Origin: CAZHWR01 sp964536085
GTDB taxonomy: Bacteria; Bacillota; Clostridia; Oscillospirales; Ruminococcaceae
NCBI GenBank assembly: GCA_964536085.1
Contig: CAZHWR010000060.1
Span: 1-9,179 of the forward strand
Length of the DNA: 9,179 nt
Direction of reading: 5' to 3'
The position numbers and the translations under genes were made by a program. The notes beneath the pieces are model-generated. The model saw nothing but the letters and a program-made list of their open reading frames with translations, was not told where the DNA came from and searched no databases. Shown piece after piece: positions 1 through 5,429 of the stretch (position 1 is the stretch's first letter; the number at the start of each line of letters is the position of its first letter).

Positions 1-2
1 AG

Positions 3-227
3 AGAAAGGCAAGCGGAAATAAGCTTGTCAAGGTCGGAACGAAGTCGTATATAGTTAATAAGCTTGGAGTTGTGCAGAAGGGCAGCAAGAACAAGCTTGT
101 CAAGATTGGCAAGAAAGCCTATATTGTCAATAAGAAAGGCGTAATACAGAAGAACAAGAAGTCGATAAAGGTCGGCAAAAAGACCTACAAGACCAACAAA
201 AAAGGCGTTGCAACGCTGAAAAAGTAA
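3..227 (+). CDS. C-terminal end of a lysine-rich tandem-repeat protein (partial)
   Basis: The open frame enters from the left edge and stops at TAA 225-227, so only the last 74 residues are visible. They consist almost entirely of three degenerate repeats of 21-24 residues: the first covers bases 21-92 (starting KLVKVGTKSYIVNK), the second 93-161 (KLVKIGKKAYIVNK), the third and most diverged 162-224 (SIKVGKKTYKTNKK). The shared pattern is K-(L/S)-x-K-(V/I)-G-x-K-x-Y-x-x-N-K-x-G-V. About a third of the residues are lysine (24 of 74). Short Tyr/Gly/Lys repeats of this kind at a C-terminus are typical of Gram-positive exported proteins that bind the cell wall or surface polymers, but the catalytic or N-terminal part is outside the window and no named repeat family is asserted. 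A terminator follows 23 nt downstream, so this is the end of its transcription unit. Confidence 0.75.
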   Translation, partial: RKASGNKLVKVGTKSYIVNKLGVVQKGSKNKLVKIGKKAYIVNKKGVIQKNKKSIKVGKKTYKTNKKGVATLKK

Positions 228-249
228 CACTCCTTAATAAAAGCAAAGA

Positions 250-281
250 AAAAAGGGCGCGGACTAATCCGCGCCCTTTTT
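250..281 (+). terminator. Rho-independent terminator of the repeat-protein gene
   Basis: A perfect 13-bp stem (251-263 with 268-280, core GGGCGCGGA) closes on the 4-nt loop CTAA and is flanked by an A-run on the left and T277-T281 on the right. It lies 23 nt after the stop codon at 227. Confidence 0.9.
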
Positions 282-338
282 ATGCGGGCTGTTTACCGTT
301 TATTCCCTGATTGCTTTTTGCAAATAGGATAAAACAAA

Positions 339-366
339 CGACCCTCCTGAAAATTCAGGAGGGTCG
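339..366 (-). terminator. Terminator of the DtxR-family regulator gene
   Basis: A 12-13 bp perfect hairpin (339-351 with 354-366, core CGACCCTCCTGA). Read on the minus strand it is followed by the T-rich tail TTTGTTTT; on the plus strand the tail is not U-rich. It lies about 30 nt beyond the minus-strand stop codon at 398-400, which fits it to that gene. Confidence 0.8.
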
Positions 367-397
367 CATATTATAACATATTATAATAAGAGAAGAA

Positions 398-775
398 TTA
401 TTTATCGGTGTTGTTTTGCTTTGTGAATTGCTTTATTGCAGAAAAAGAGGCGTCGGAAATAACGTGCTCCATTCTGCATGCGTCTTGGGCGGCAGTCTGT
501 TCATCCACTCCGAGACTTGCCAAAAAGCTCGAAAGTATCGTGTGGCGCTCATATATCTTTTCGGCGGTTTCTCTGCCGACCTCGGTCAAAAATAAATGCC
601 CCGCGCCGTCCACAACAACATATCCTCCGCTTTTTAACAATCCTATCGCGCGGCTCACGCTGGGTTTTGAATATCCCATATATTCAGCGACGTCGAGCGA
701 ACGCACGGCGTCGTTTTTTTCAGAAAGTCTTAATATTGTTTCTAAATACATTTCGCCGGATTCCTGAAGATGCAT
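398..775 (-). CDS. DtxR/IdeR-type iron-dependent transcriptional repressor, short form
   Basis: 125 residues: an N-terminal winged helix-turn-helix (about 22-65, recognition-helix region GYSKPSVSRAIGLLK) followed by the DtxR metal-binding and dimerisation helices (about 66-120). The C-terminal SH3-like domain of corynebacterial DtxR is absent, so the length is like MntR. The metal ligands nevertheless look DtxR/IdeR-like: Met9 sits where DtxR has Met10 and MntR has Asp8; Cys100, Glu103 and His104 (motif CRMEH) match DtxR Cys102, Glu105 and His106. Of the second DtxR site only His78 is kept; the positions of Glu83 and His98 appear to be Ser82 and Ala96. The family represses when loaded with Fe2+ or Mn2+; the Met/Cys pair favours iron sensing here. 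AAGGAG (784-789) precedes the ATG. Transcribed divergently from feo, it is the obvious candidate to bind the six palindromes in this window. Confidence 0.9.
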   Translation of the reverse strand: MHLQESGEMYLETILRLSEKNDAVRSLDVAEYMGYSKPSVSRAIGLLKSGGYVVVDGAGHLFLTEVGRETAEKIYERHTILSSFLASLGVDEQTAAQDACRMEHVISDASFSAIKQFTKQNNTDK

Positions 776-790
776 GGCATAGTCTCCTTA

Positions 791-823
791 TATAATAGTA
801 TAGAGTACAATAAAACTATTATA
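791..823. repeat. Inverted repeat in the regulator leader
   Basis: Nine-base arms TATAATAGT (791-799) and ACTATTATA (815-823) flank a 15-bp centre directly upstream of the regulator's ribosome binding site. It could be an operator of another kind, a weak secondary promoter region, or AT-rich chance. It does not match the GTTAGC palindrome. Confidence 0.35.
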
Positions 824-887
824 CTTATTTATTTTTATGGCGTGCGCCTCTTTGCCCGGAGCGGCAAGCGGCGCAGCCGCCGACTGT

Positions 888-916
888 ATTATACAGCGGT
901 TTCGCTTATAATACAA
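888..916 (-). promoter_or_regulatory. Predicted sigma-A promoter of the regulator gene
   Basis: On the minus strand, -35 TTGTAT (911-916), a 17-bp spacer and a perfect -10 TATAAT (888-893). Transcription would start near 881, giving a leader of about 105 nt that includes a short GC-rich hairpin (868-880, GCGGC arms). No GTTAGC palindrome overlaps this promoter; the nearest is about 100 bp upstream. Confidence 0.6.
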
Positions 917-1016
917 TATCTTATTATTAATAGCGTACCATAAATTGCCGGAGTTTTCAAGCGTAAGATGTGGATACAGGTGGTTGAACACAGTGGTGAT
1001 AATAGACAAAATATAA

Positions 1017-1032
1017 GCTAGCTTTCGCTAAC
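1017..1032. promoter_or_regulatory. Operator-like palindrome, copy 1 (imperfect)
   Basis: GCTAGC-TTTC-GCTAAC: the right arm is perfect and the left arm differs at one base from GTTAGC. It lies in the divergent intergenic region, 56 bp before the feo -35 box, so it could affect either direction. This is the weakest of the six copies. Confidence 0.6.
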
Positions 1033-1088
1033 TATTTGAGTGATTCACCAAAATTATTCTTCGGCGGAAGAACTTGTCAAAATAGCTG

Positions 1089-1117
1089 TTGACATTAAAC
1101 AATAAACATAATATTAT
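1089..1117 (+). promoter_or_regulatory. Sigma-A promoter of the feo cluster
   Basis: Consensus -35 TTGACA (1089-1094), a spacer of exactly 17 bp and -10 TATTAT (1112-1117). The transcription start would fall near 1123-1125, at the left edge of the palindrome 1125-1142. A repressor bound there would block initiation, as expected for iron-repressed uptake genes. Confidence 0.8.
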
Positions 1118-1124
1118 TATAGTT

Positions 1125-1142
1125 GGTTAGCAAGAGCTAACC
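1125..1142. promoter_or_regulatory. Operator-like palindrome, copy 2, at the feo start site
   Basis: A perfect 18-bp interrupted palindrome with arms GGTTAGC and GCTAACC around AAGA. Its position on the predicted start site of the feo promoter is typical of a repressor site. Confidence 0.8.
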
Positions 1143-1160
1143 TGTTTTAAACGCGCAAAA

Positions 1161-1176
1161 GTTAGCGTTGGCTAAT
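1161..1176. promoter_or_regulatory. Operator-like palindrome, copy 3, feo leader
   Basis: GTTAGC-GTTG-GCTAAT, one mismatch in the last base. Its centre lies 35 bp from that of copy 2, in the early transcribed leader. Two neighbouring sites suggest tight or cooperative repression of feo. Confidence 0.75.
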
Positions 1177-1206
1177 TGTTTGCTTGGCAGCGGAAAGGGA
1201 TAGATT

Positions 1207-1419
1207 ATGATGCCGTTAACACTTGCAAATATAGGTGAAGAAAACATTATTAAAAAGATAGGCGGCAAGCCCGAAGTAAAAAAGCATCTTGAAAATTTGG
1301 GCTTTGTTGTCGGCGGAAGCGTACGCATTGTGAATTCGCTTGGCGGAAACATTATTGTAAACGTAAAGGAATCCCGTGTGGCGGTAAGCAAAGAGATGGC
1401 GCAGAAAATCATGGTTTGA
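1207..1419 (+). CDS. feoA: FeoA-family protein 1
   Basis: 70 residues, a stand-alone FeoA domain (SH3-like beta barrel). The segment HLENLGFVVGGSVRIVN is the characteristic FeoA core, in which a (L/M)GF/I motif precedes the glycine-rich turn. FeoA is a small cytoplasmic partner of FeoB that supports Fe2+ import; its exact mechanism is not settled. The start is ATG 1207 (ATG 1210 also possible) behind AAAGGGA at 1194-1200. It is the first gene after the operator-covered promoter and is followed 38 nt later by a second, clearly different FeoA, an arrangement common in Clostridia. Confidence 0.93.
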   Translation: MMPLTLANIGEENIIKKIGGKPEVKKHLENLGFVVGGSVRIVNSLGGNIIVNVKESRVAVSKEMAQKIMV

Positions 1420-1457
1420 TTTTTAATACATTAACACAGCTTTTGGAGGATAATGCT

Positions 1458-1679
1458 ATGAAAACATTAAAAGAGGTCCAAATAGGCAGCACAGTCAAGG
1501 TCGTAAAGCTGCACGGCGAGGGCGCGGTCAAGCGCAGGATAATGGATATGGGAATAACCAAGGGCTCCGAAATTCATGTTCGCAAGGTTGCTCCGCTGGG
1601 CGATCCGATTGAGGTTACCGTTAGGGGCTACGAACTGTCGCTTCGCAAAGCGGATGCGGAAATGATTGAAGTTGAATAG
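1458..1679 (+). CDS. feoA: FeoA-family protein 2
   Basis: 73 residues with the FeoA core around RRIMDMGITKGSEIHVRKVAP and the C-terminal signature VTVRGYELSLRKADAEMIEV, closer to the classical FeoA sequence than gene 1. It probably acts with FeoB at the membrane's inner face; whether the two FeoA proteins work together or under different conditions cannot be told. The start is ATG 1458, with GGAGGA at 1445-1450 seven bases upstream; the in-frame TTG at 1416 overlaps the previous stop and has no ribosome binding site, so it is rejected. FeoB starts 76 nt after the stop, with another palindrome in that gap. Confidence 0.95.
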   Translation: MKTLKEVQIGSTVKVVKLHGEGAVKRRIMDMGITKGSEIHVRKVAPLGDPIEVTVRGYELSLRKADAEMIEVE

Positions 1680-1717
1680 GCTTTCGGGGAAGGATTTCCC
1701 TTTGGTTTTGACTGCGA

Positions 1718-1733
1718 GTTAGCTAAGGCTAAT
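1718..1733. promoter_or_regulatory. Operator-like palindrome, copy 4, before feoB
   Basis: GTTAGC-TAAG-GCTAAT, one mismatch in the last base, 23 bp before the feoB ATG. A possible internal promoter TTGACT (1708-1713), 16 bp, TAATTT (1730-1735) would be covered by it, but its start would leave a leader of only about 14 nt, so that promoter is tentative. The site could instead act as a roadblock within the feo transcript. Confidence 0.7.
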
Positions 1734-1755
1734 TTTGAAAGAGAGGAACAGTATT

Positions 1756-4254
1756 ATGAGCTTAAGAATTGCCCTTGCGGGTAACCCGAACAGCGGTAAA
1801 ACGACGCTGTTCAACGCGCTGACAGGAGCCAATCAGTTTGTTGGAAACTGGCCGGGCGTTACTGTTGAAAAAAAAGAAGGAAAGCTTAAAAAACACGACG
1901 GGGTCACAATAACCGACCTTCCCGGTATTTATTCGCTTTCTCCCTACACGCTCGAAGAGGTAGTCGCCAGAAACTATCTTATAAGCGAACGTCCCGACGC
2001 GATTTTAAATATCGTAGACGGTACAAACCTTGAAAGAAACCTCTATCTGACGACCCAGCTCACCGAGCTCGGAATACCTGTTGTCATAGCGATAAACATG
2101 ATGGACGTCGTTAAGAAAAACGGCGACAAAATCAATGTTGAAGAGCTTTCCAGAGAGCTCGGCTGCAAGATAGTTGAAATTTCCGCGCTCAAAGGCAAGG
2201 GCGTTATGGAAGCCGCCGAAGCGGCTATCGACGCTGCGAAAAACGGCAAAACTATTCCGATGCACACCTTCTCGGGCGCTGTTGAACATGCGATAGCGCA
2301 CATTGAGGAAGCCGCCGTACACGGTATGCCCGAAGAGCAGCAGCGCTGGTACGCTATCAAGATTTTCGAACGTGATTCCAAGGCGCGCGAGCAGCTGCAG
2401 CTCGACGAAAAAACGCTTTCGCACATCGAAAAGGATATCGAGGCGGCGGAAGCCGAGCTCGACGACGACGCGGAAAGCATCATAACGAACGAGAGATATA
2501 TTTACATAGCTCAGCTTATTAAGGGCTGCTATAAAAAGAAATCCGCGGGTCAGCTTTCCACATCGGACAAAATCGATAAAATCGTAACAAACCGCTGGCT
2601 CGGTCTTCCGATATTCGCGGTAGTTATGTTCCTTGTTTACTACATATCTATGGTAACCGTAGGCTCGTTCGCGACCGACTGGGCAAACGACGGTCTGTTC
2701 GGAGACGGATGGCATCTGTTCGGAATCGGCACCTCCGCTTATGAAGAGGTCTCCGAGGAATACGGCGACGCGACAAACGCGATCGACGCTTTCATCGGTT
2801 TGGAGGCTGACGGCAGCGACCTTGCGGAAGAAGCGCTCGATACGGAATCCGAAACCTTTGATTCCGACGCGGCTCTTATTGTCCTCAAAGCGTATGCCGC
2901 GCAGTTCACTGACGCTGACACAGCTGATTACGAAATTGAGGATGAAGAAACACTCGCTACTGAGGACGTTACATACACATACGAGGATTTGACCAATGCC
3001 GTAGAGGTATATGAAGAATACGGCTGCGAAGAGCCCGATCCCGCTGATTACGGTGTGTGGATCCCCGGAATCCCTGTTCTGGTTGAAAGCGGACTTGAGG
3101 CCGTCAATTGTGCCGACTGGCTGTCGGGACTTATTCTCGACGGTATTGTAGCCGGCGTCGGTGCCGTTCTTGGCTTCGTTCCTCAGATGCTTGTTCTGTT
3201 TATACTCCTCGCATTTTTGGAGGCGTGCGGTTATATGGCGCGAATCGCCTTCGTGCTCGACCGTGTATTCCGCAAATTCGGTCTTTCCGGAAAATCGTTC
3301 ATCCCGATTCTTATCGGAACGGGCTGCGGAATCCCCGGAATCATGGCTTCAAGAACTATTGAAAATGAACGCGACCGCAGAATGACGGTTATGACGACTA
3401 CATTCATCCCCTGCGGAGCAAAGGTTCCGTTTATCGCGATGATAGCGGGCGCTATATTCGGCGGCTCAGCTTGGGTTTCAACCTCCGCTTACTTTATCGG
3501 ATTGGCGGCAATCATCGTTTCAGGTATCATGCTCAAAAAGACGAAAATGTTCTCGGGCGACCCCGCTCCGTTCGTTATGGAGCTTCCCGCGTACCATCTT
3601 CCCACTGTAGGAAACGTTCTCCGTTCGATGTGGGAGCGCGGCTGGTCGTTCATCAAGAAAGCGGGAACAATCATACTGCTTTCCACAATACTCGTTTGGT
3701 TCACAACATATTTCGGCTTCACGGCGGACGGCTTCAGAATGCTCGCTGAGGATGAGATCGACCAGAGTATTCTGGCGGCGATCGGCTCGGCAATAGCATG
3801 GATATTCGCACCTCTTGGCTGGGGCAACTGGCAGGCTGTTGTCGCTTCTGTTACCGGCTTGGTTGCAAAGGAAAACATCGTCGGTACCATGGGTATCCTT
3901 TACGGCGGCGGCGAAGGAACGGTTTACTCCGCTATCTCAGGCGCTTTTACCGGAATCAGCGGATTCTCGTTCCTCACATTCAACCTGCTGTGCGCTCCCT
4001 GCTTTGCGGCTATCGGAGCTATCAAACGCGAAATGAACTCGGCTAAGTGGACCTCGTTCGCCGTTGGTTATCAGTGCGTATTCGCGTATGCGATTTCGCT
4101 GATGGTATATCAGATAGGCTCTGTGTTTACAGGCTCGATAAACGTAATCGGATTCATCGTTGCGCTGCTTGTATTGGCGTTCATGGTTTACATGCTGTTC
4201 AAGCCTTATCGCGAATCCACAAGCTTGACAAAAACGGTTAAAATAAAGAAATAA
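1756..4254 (+). CDS. feoB: Ferrous iron transporter FeoB with a large acidic loop
   Basis: 832 residues; Fe2+ importer of the cytoplasmic membrane. The N-terminal G domain shows G1 GNPNSGKT (9-16), the G2 region around NWPGVT (31-36), G3 DLPG (54-57), G4 NMMD (114-117) and G5 SALKGKG (143-149). A helical domain (about 170-265) follows, then the polytopic part from about residue 283. FeoB-typical motifs include GTGCGIPG (521-528, Cys524), IPCGAKVP (551-558, Cys553) and CAPC (746-749), cysteines of the kind proposed to line the iron path. Between the first membrane helix (about 283-303) and the next (about 456) lies an unusual acidic insert, about residues 329-432; without it the length would be near that of ordinary FeoB. 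The start is ATG 1756 behind GAGAGGA; the in-frame TTG 1735 abuts the palindrome and is unlikely. Expected to be repressed under iron sufficiency. Confidence 0.97.
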   Translation: MSLRIALAGNPNSGKTTLFNALTGANQFVGNWPGVTVEKKEGKLKKHDGVTITDLPGIYSLSPYTLEEVVARNYLISERPDAILNIVDGTNLERNLYLTTQLTELGIPVVIAINMMDVVKKNGDKINVEELSRELGCKIVEISALKGKGVMEAAEAAIDAAKNGKTIPMHTFSGAVEHAIAHIEEAAVHGMPEEQQRWYAIKIFERDSKAREQLQLDEKTLSHIEKDIEAAEAELDDDAESIITNERYIYIAQLIKGCYKKKSAGQLSTSDKIDKIVTNRWLGLPIFAVVMFLVYYISMVTVGSFATDWANDGLFGDGWHLFGIGTSAYEEVSEEYGDATNAIDAFIGLEADGSDLAEEALDTESETFDSDAALIVLKAYAAQFTDADTADYEIEDEETLATEDVTYTYEDLTNAVEVYEEYGCEEPDPADYGVWIPGIPVLVESGLEAVNCADWLSGLILDGIVAGVGAVLGFVPQMLVLFILLAFLEACGYMARIAFVLDRVFRKFGLSGKSFIPILIGTGCGIPGIMASRTIENERDRRMTVMTTTFIPCGAKVPFIAMIAGAIFGGSAWVSTSAYFIGLAAIIVSGIMLKKTKMFSGDPAPFVMELPAYHLPTVGNVLRSMWERGWSFIKKAGTIILLSTILVWFTTYFGFTADGFRMLAEDEIDQSILAAIGSAIAWIFAPLGWGNWQAVVASVTGLVAKENIVGTMGILYGGGEGTVYSAISGAFTGISGFSFLTFNLLCAPCFAAIGAIKREMNSAKWTSFAVGYQCVFAYAISLMVYQIGSVFTGSINVIGFIVALLVLAFMVYMLFKPYRESTSLTKTVKIKK

Positions 4255-4285
4255 CCTCAGGCATATTCCGAAAGGAGGAAACGCT

Positions 4286-4456
4286 GTGTTGGATTGGCTT
4301 ATAAACAATATCGCTACAATTATCATCTGCGCGGTTTTGATTTGTATCGCCGCCGCTATAATAGTAAGTTCGGTTAAAAACAAAAAAAGCGGCAAATCCT
4401 CCTGTAGTCACGGATGCTCAAATTGCGCGATGCACGGCGAATGCCATAAGCGATAA
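4286..4456 (+). CDS. FeoB-associated Cys-rich membrane protein
   Basis: 56 residues, started by GTG with a strong AAAGGAGGAA site (4271-4280) seven bases upstream; the GTG start and small size make it easy to miss. One membrane helix (about 5-29, IATIIICAVLICIAAAII) is followed by a basic stretch (KNKKSGK, 31-37) and a cysteine/histidine tail, CSHGCSNCAMHGECHK (40-55), with Cys40, 44, 47, 53 and His42, 50, 54. This matches the known family of small FeoB-associated Cys-rich membrane proteins found after feoB in Firmicutes. The tail could bind Fe2+ or another metal next to FeoB, with the basic stretch placing it in the cytoplasm; this role is inferred. It is the last feo gene, 31 nt after feoB and before a terminator. 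Confidence 0.9.
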   Translation: MLDWLINNIATIIICAVLICIAAAIIVSSVKNKKSGKSSCSHGCSNCAMHGECHKR

Positions 4457-4471
4457 AAAGTAATTTCAATA

Positions 4472-4525
4472 AAAAAACGAAAGACGCTGATAAACAGGCA
4501 AGGCAAAATGCGTCTTTCGTTTTTT
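4472..4525. terminator. Terminator of the feo cluster
   Basis: Perfect 16-base arms, 4472-4487 and 4510-4525 (AAAAAACGAAAGACGC and its complement), around a 22-nt loop. The A-run on one side and the T-run on the other would let it work in both directions. It separates feo from the ABC genes, which therefore need their own promoter. Confidence 0.85.
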
Positions 4526-4533
4526 CGGATAAT

Positions 4534-4555
4534 TTAGTTAGCGTGAGCTAACTAA
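4534..4555. promoter_or_regulatory. Operator-like palindrome, copy 5, before the ABC genes
   Basis: The longest copy: 9-base perfect arms (TTAGTTAGC and its complement) around GTGA. It lies between the feo terminator and the ABC ATPase, 23 bp before its ATG. I see no convincing -35/-10 pair around it. Confidence 0.8.
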
Positions 4556-4578
4556 TCTGTCGCAAAAGGAGTAAAAGG

Positions 4579-5277
4579 ATGTATCTTCAGCTGACTGACA
4601 TAAAAAAATCGTTCGGCAGCGGCGAAAGCCGCGCCGAGGTGCTGCGCGGGATAACCTGTTCAATCGAGAAAGGCTGTATATGCGTGCTGCTTGGACCGTC
4701 CGGTTCGGGAAAATCTACGCTTTTAAATATAATCGGCGGCATAGAGACCGCCGACAGCGGCAGCATTTCCATCGACGGCGAAAAAATGGAAAGCATGAAT
4801 GAAAAACAGCTTTCCGAATACAGACGGCGGCACTTGGGATATGTGTTTCAGGCGTATAATCTGATTCCCAATCTGACCGTAAAGGAAAATATCGAGGTGG
4901 GCGCGTATTTAAGCGCAAACCCGCTTGATATAGACGATTTGATAGAAACACTGGGGCTTACGGATCATAAGGATAAGATTCCGAGCATGCTCTCGGGAGG
5001 TCAGCAGCAAAGGTGCGCTATCGGTCGGGCGATAATCAAAAACCCCGATATCCTGTTGTGCGACGAGCCTACGGGCGCGCTTGATTATAAGACCTCCAAG
5101 GAGATTTTAAAGCTGATTGAGGACGTAAACAAAAAATACGGAAACACGGTCATTTTGGTAACGCACAACGCGTCTATACGTCTGATGGCTGACAGGGTTA
5201 TAAAGCTGCGCGACGGAGCGGTACGGCACGATGATGTGAACGAATCAAAGATACCCGCCGAGGAGCTTGACTGGTAA
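4579..5277 (+). CDS. ABC transporter ATP-binding protein, MacB/LolD-like
   Basis: 232 residues, a complete nucleotide-binding domain: Walker A GPSGSGKST (39-47), Q-loop Gln91, signature LSGGQ (138-142), Walker B ILLCDEP (158-164) with the catalytic Glu, D-loop GALD (166-169) and His196 of the H-loop. The segment YRRRHLGYVFQAYNLIPNLTVKEN is typical of the subfamily that pairs with FtsX/MacB-type permeases. These systems usually do not import nutrients: they drive export, lipoprotein release, resistance or signalling. The partner is very probably the permease at 5430. Start ATG 4579 with AAAAGGAG (4564-4571) at good spacing. The upstream palindrome suggests control by the same regulator as feo, which would make iron or haem relief a possible role; the substrate cannot be read from sequence. 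Confidence 0.93.
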   Translation: MYLQLTDIKKSFGSGESRAEVLRGITCSIEKGCICVLLGPSGSGKSTLLNIIGGIETADSGSISIDGEKMESMNEKQLSEYRRRHLGYVFQAYNLIPNLTVKENIEVGAYLSANPLDIDDLIETLGLTDHKDKIPSMLSGGQQQRCAIGRAIIKNPDILLCDEPTGALDYKTSKEILKLIEDVNKKYGNTVILVTHNASIRLMADRVIKLRDGAVRHDDVNESKIPAEELDW

Positions 5278-5388
5278 AAGGATGAAAGCTTCGCTTTCAT
5301 CCTTGTCGAGTTTTGCAAAATGCAAAACTCGCGTCAGGGCGGTGTAGCTCAGGAAAAAGTGCGAAAGCTTCGCTTTCATCCTTTTACC
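5273..5388. repeat. Nested inverted-repeat element between the ABC genes
   Basis: The two ends, GGTAAAAGGATGAAAGC (5273-5289) and its exact complement (5372-5388), form a 17-bp inverted repeat; the left end includes the ATPase stop codon. Each end also folds on itself or is duplicated: 5278-5304 is a perfect 12-bp hairpin with a 3-nt loop, and a 21-base piece of it (5284-5304) recurs exactly at 5363-5383. A second, unrelated 11-bp hairpin lies at 5307-5331 (arms CGAGTTTTGCA). The element may be a small dispersed repeat of MITE or REP type, or a device for transcript stability or partial termination. No open reading frame is present in it. Confidence 0.75.
5338..5352 (+). other. tRNA-5'-end-like segment (15 nt)
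   Basis: GGCGGTGTAGCTCAG has the layout of tRNA positions 1-15: a 7-base acceptor strand, U8 A9, the D-stem GCTC and A14 G15, and resembles the 5' end of elongator tRNA-Met. The sequence after it does not continue as a tRNA, and there is no T-arm or 3' acceptor strand. It is at best a remnant and may be chance. Confidence 0.3.
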
Positions 5389-5429
5389 TCTGATTGTTGT
5401 GTATCTATTAGGGAAGGACGGCTATAAAC

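Noticed and set aside
788..1009. Minus-strand open frame of 73 codons before the regulator gene
   Set aside because: It begins with TTG without a ribosome binding site, runs across the predicted regulator promoter and resembles no known protein; it is treated as leader and promoter DNA.
1125..1176. GTTAGC palindromes as RNA terminators or a riboswitch
   Set aside because: They lack T-runs, their arms are only 6-9 bp, and the same sequence recurs before four genes, which fits a protein operator better; no known riboswitch pattern is seen in the feo leader.
1416..1457. TTG start giving 14 extra residues to the second FeoA
   Set aside because: It overlaps the stop of the previous gene and has no ribosome binding site, whereas ATG 1458 has GGAGGA at ideal distance.
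2005..2715. Long minus-strand open frame of 236 codons inside feoB
   Set aside because: It lies antisense to the conserved G domain and helical region of FeoB; frame openness follows from feoB codon use and the product looks like no known protein.
5338..5410. A functional tRNA gene
   Set aside because: Only the first 15 positions fit; there is no anticodon arm, T-arm or pairing acceptor end.
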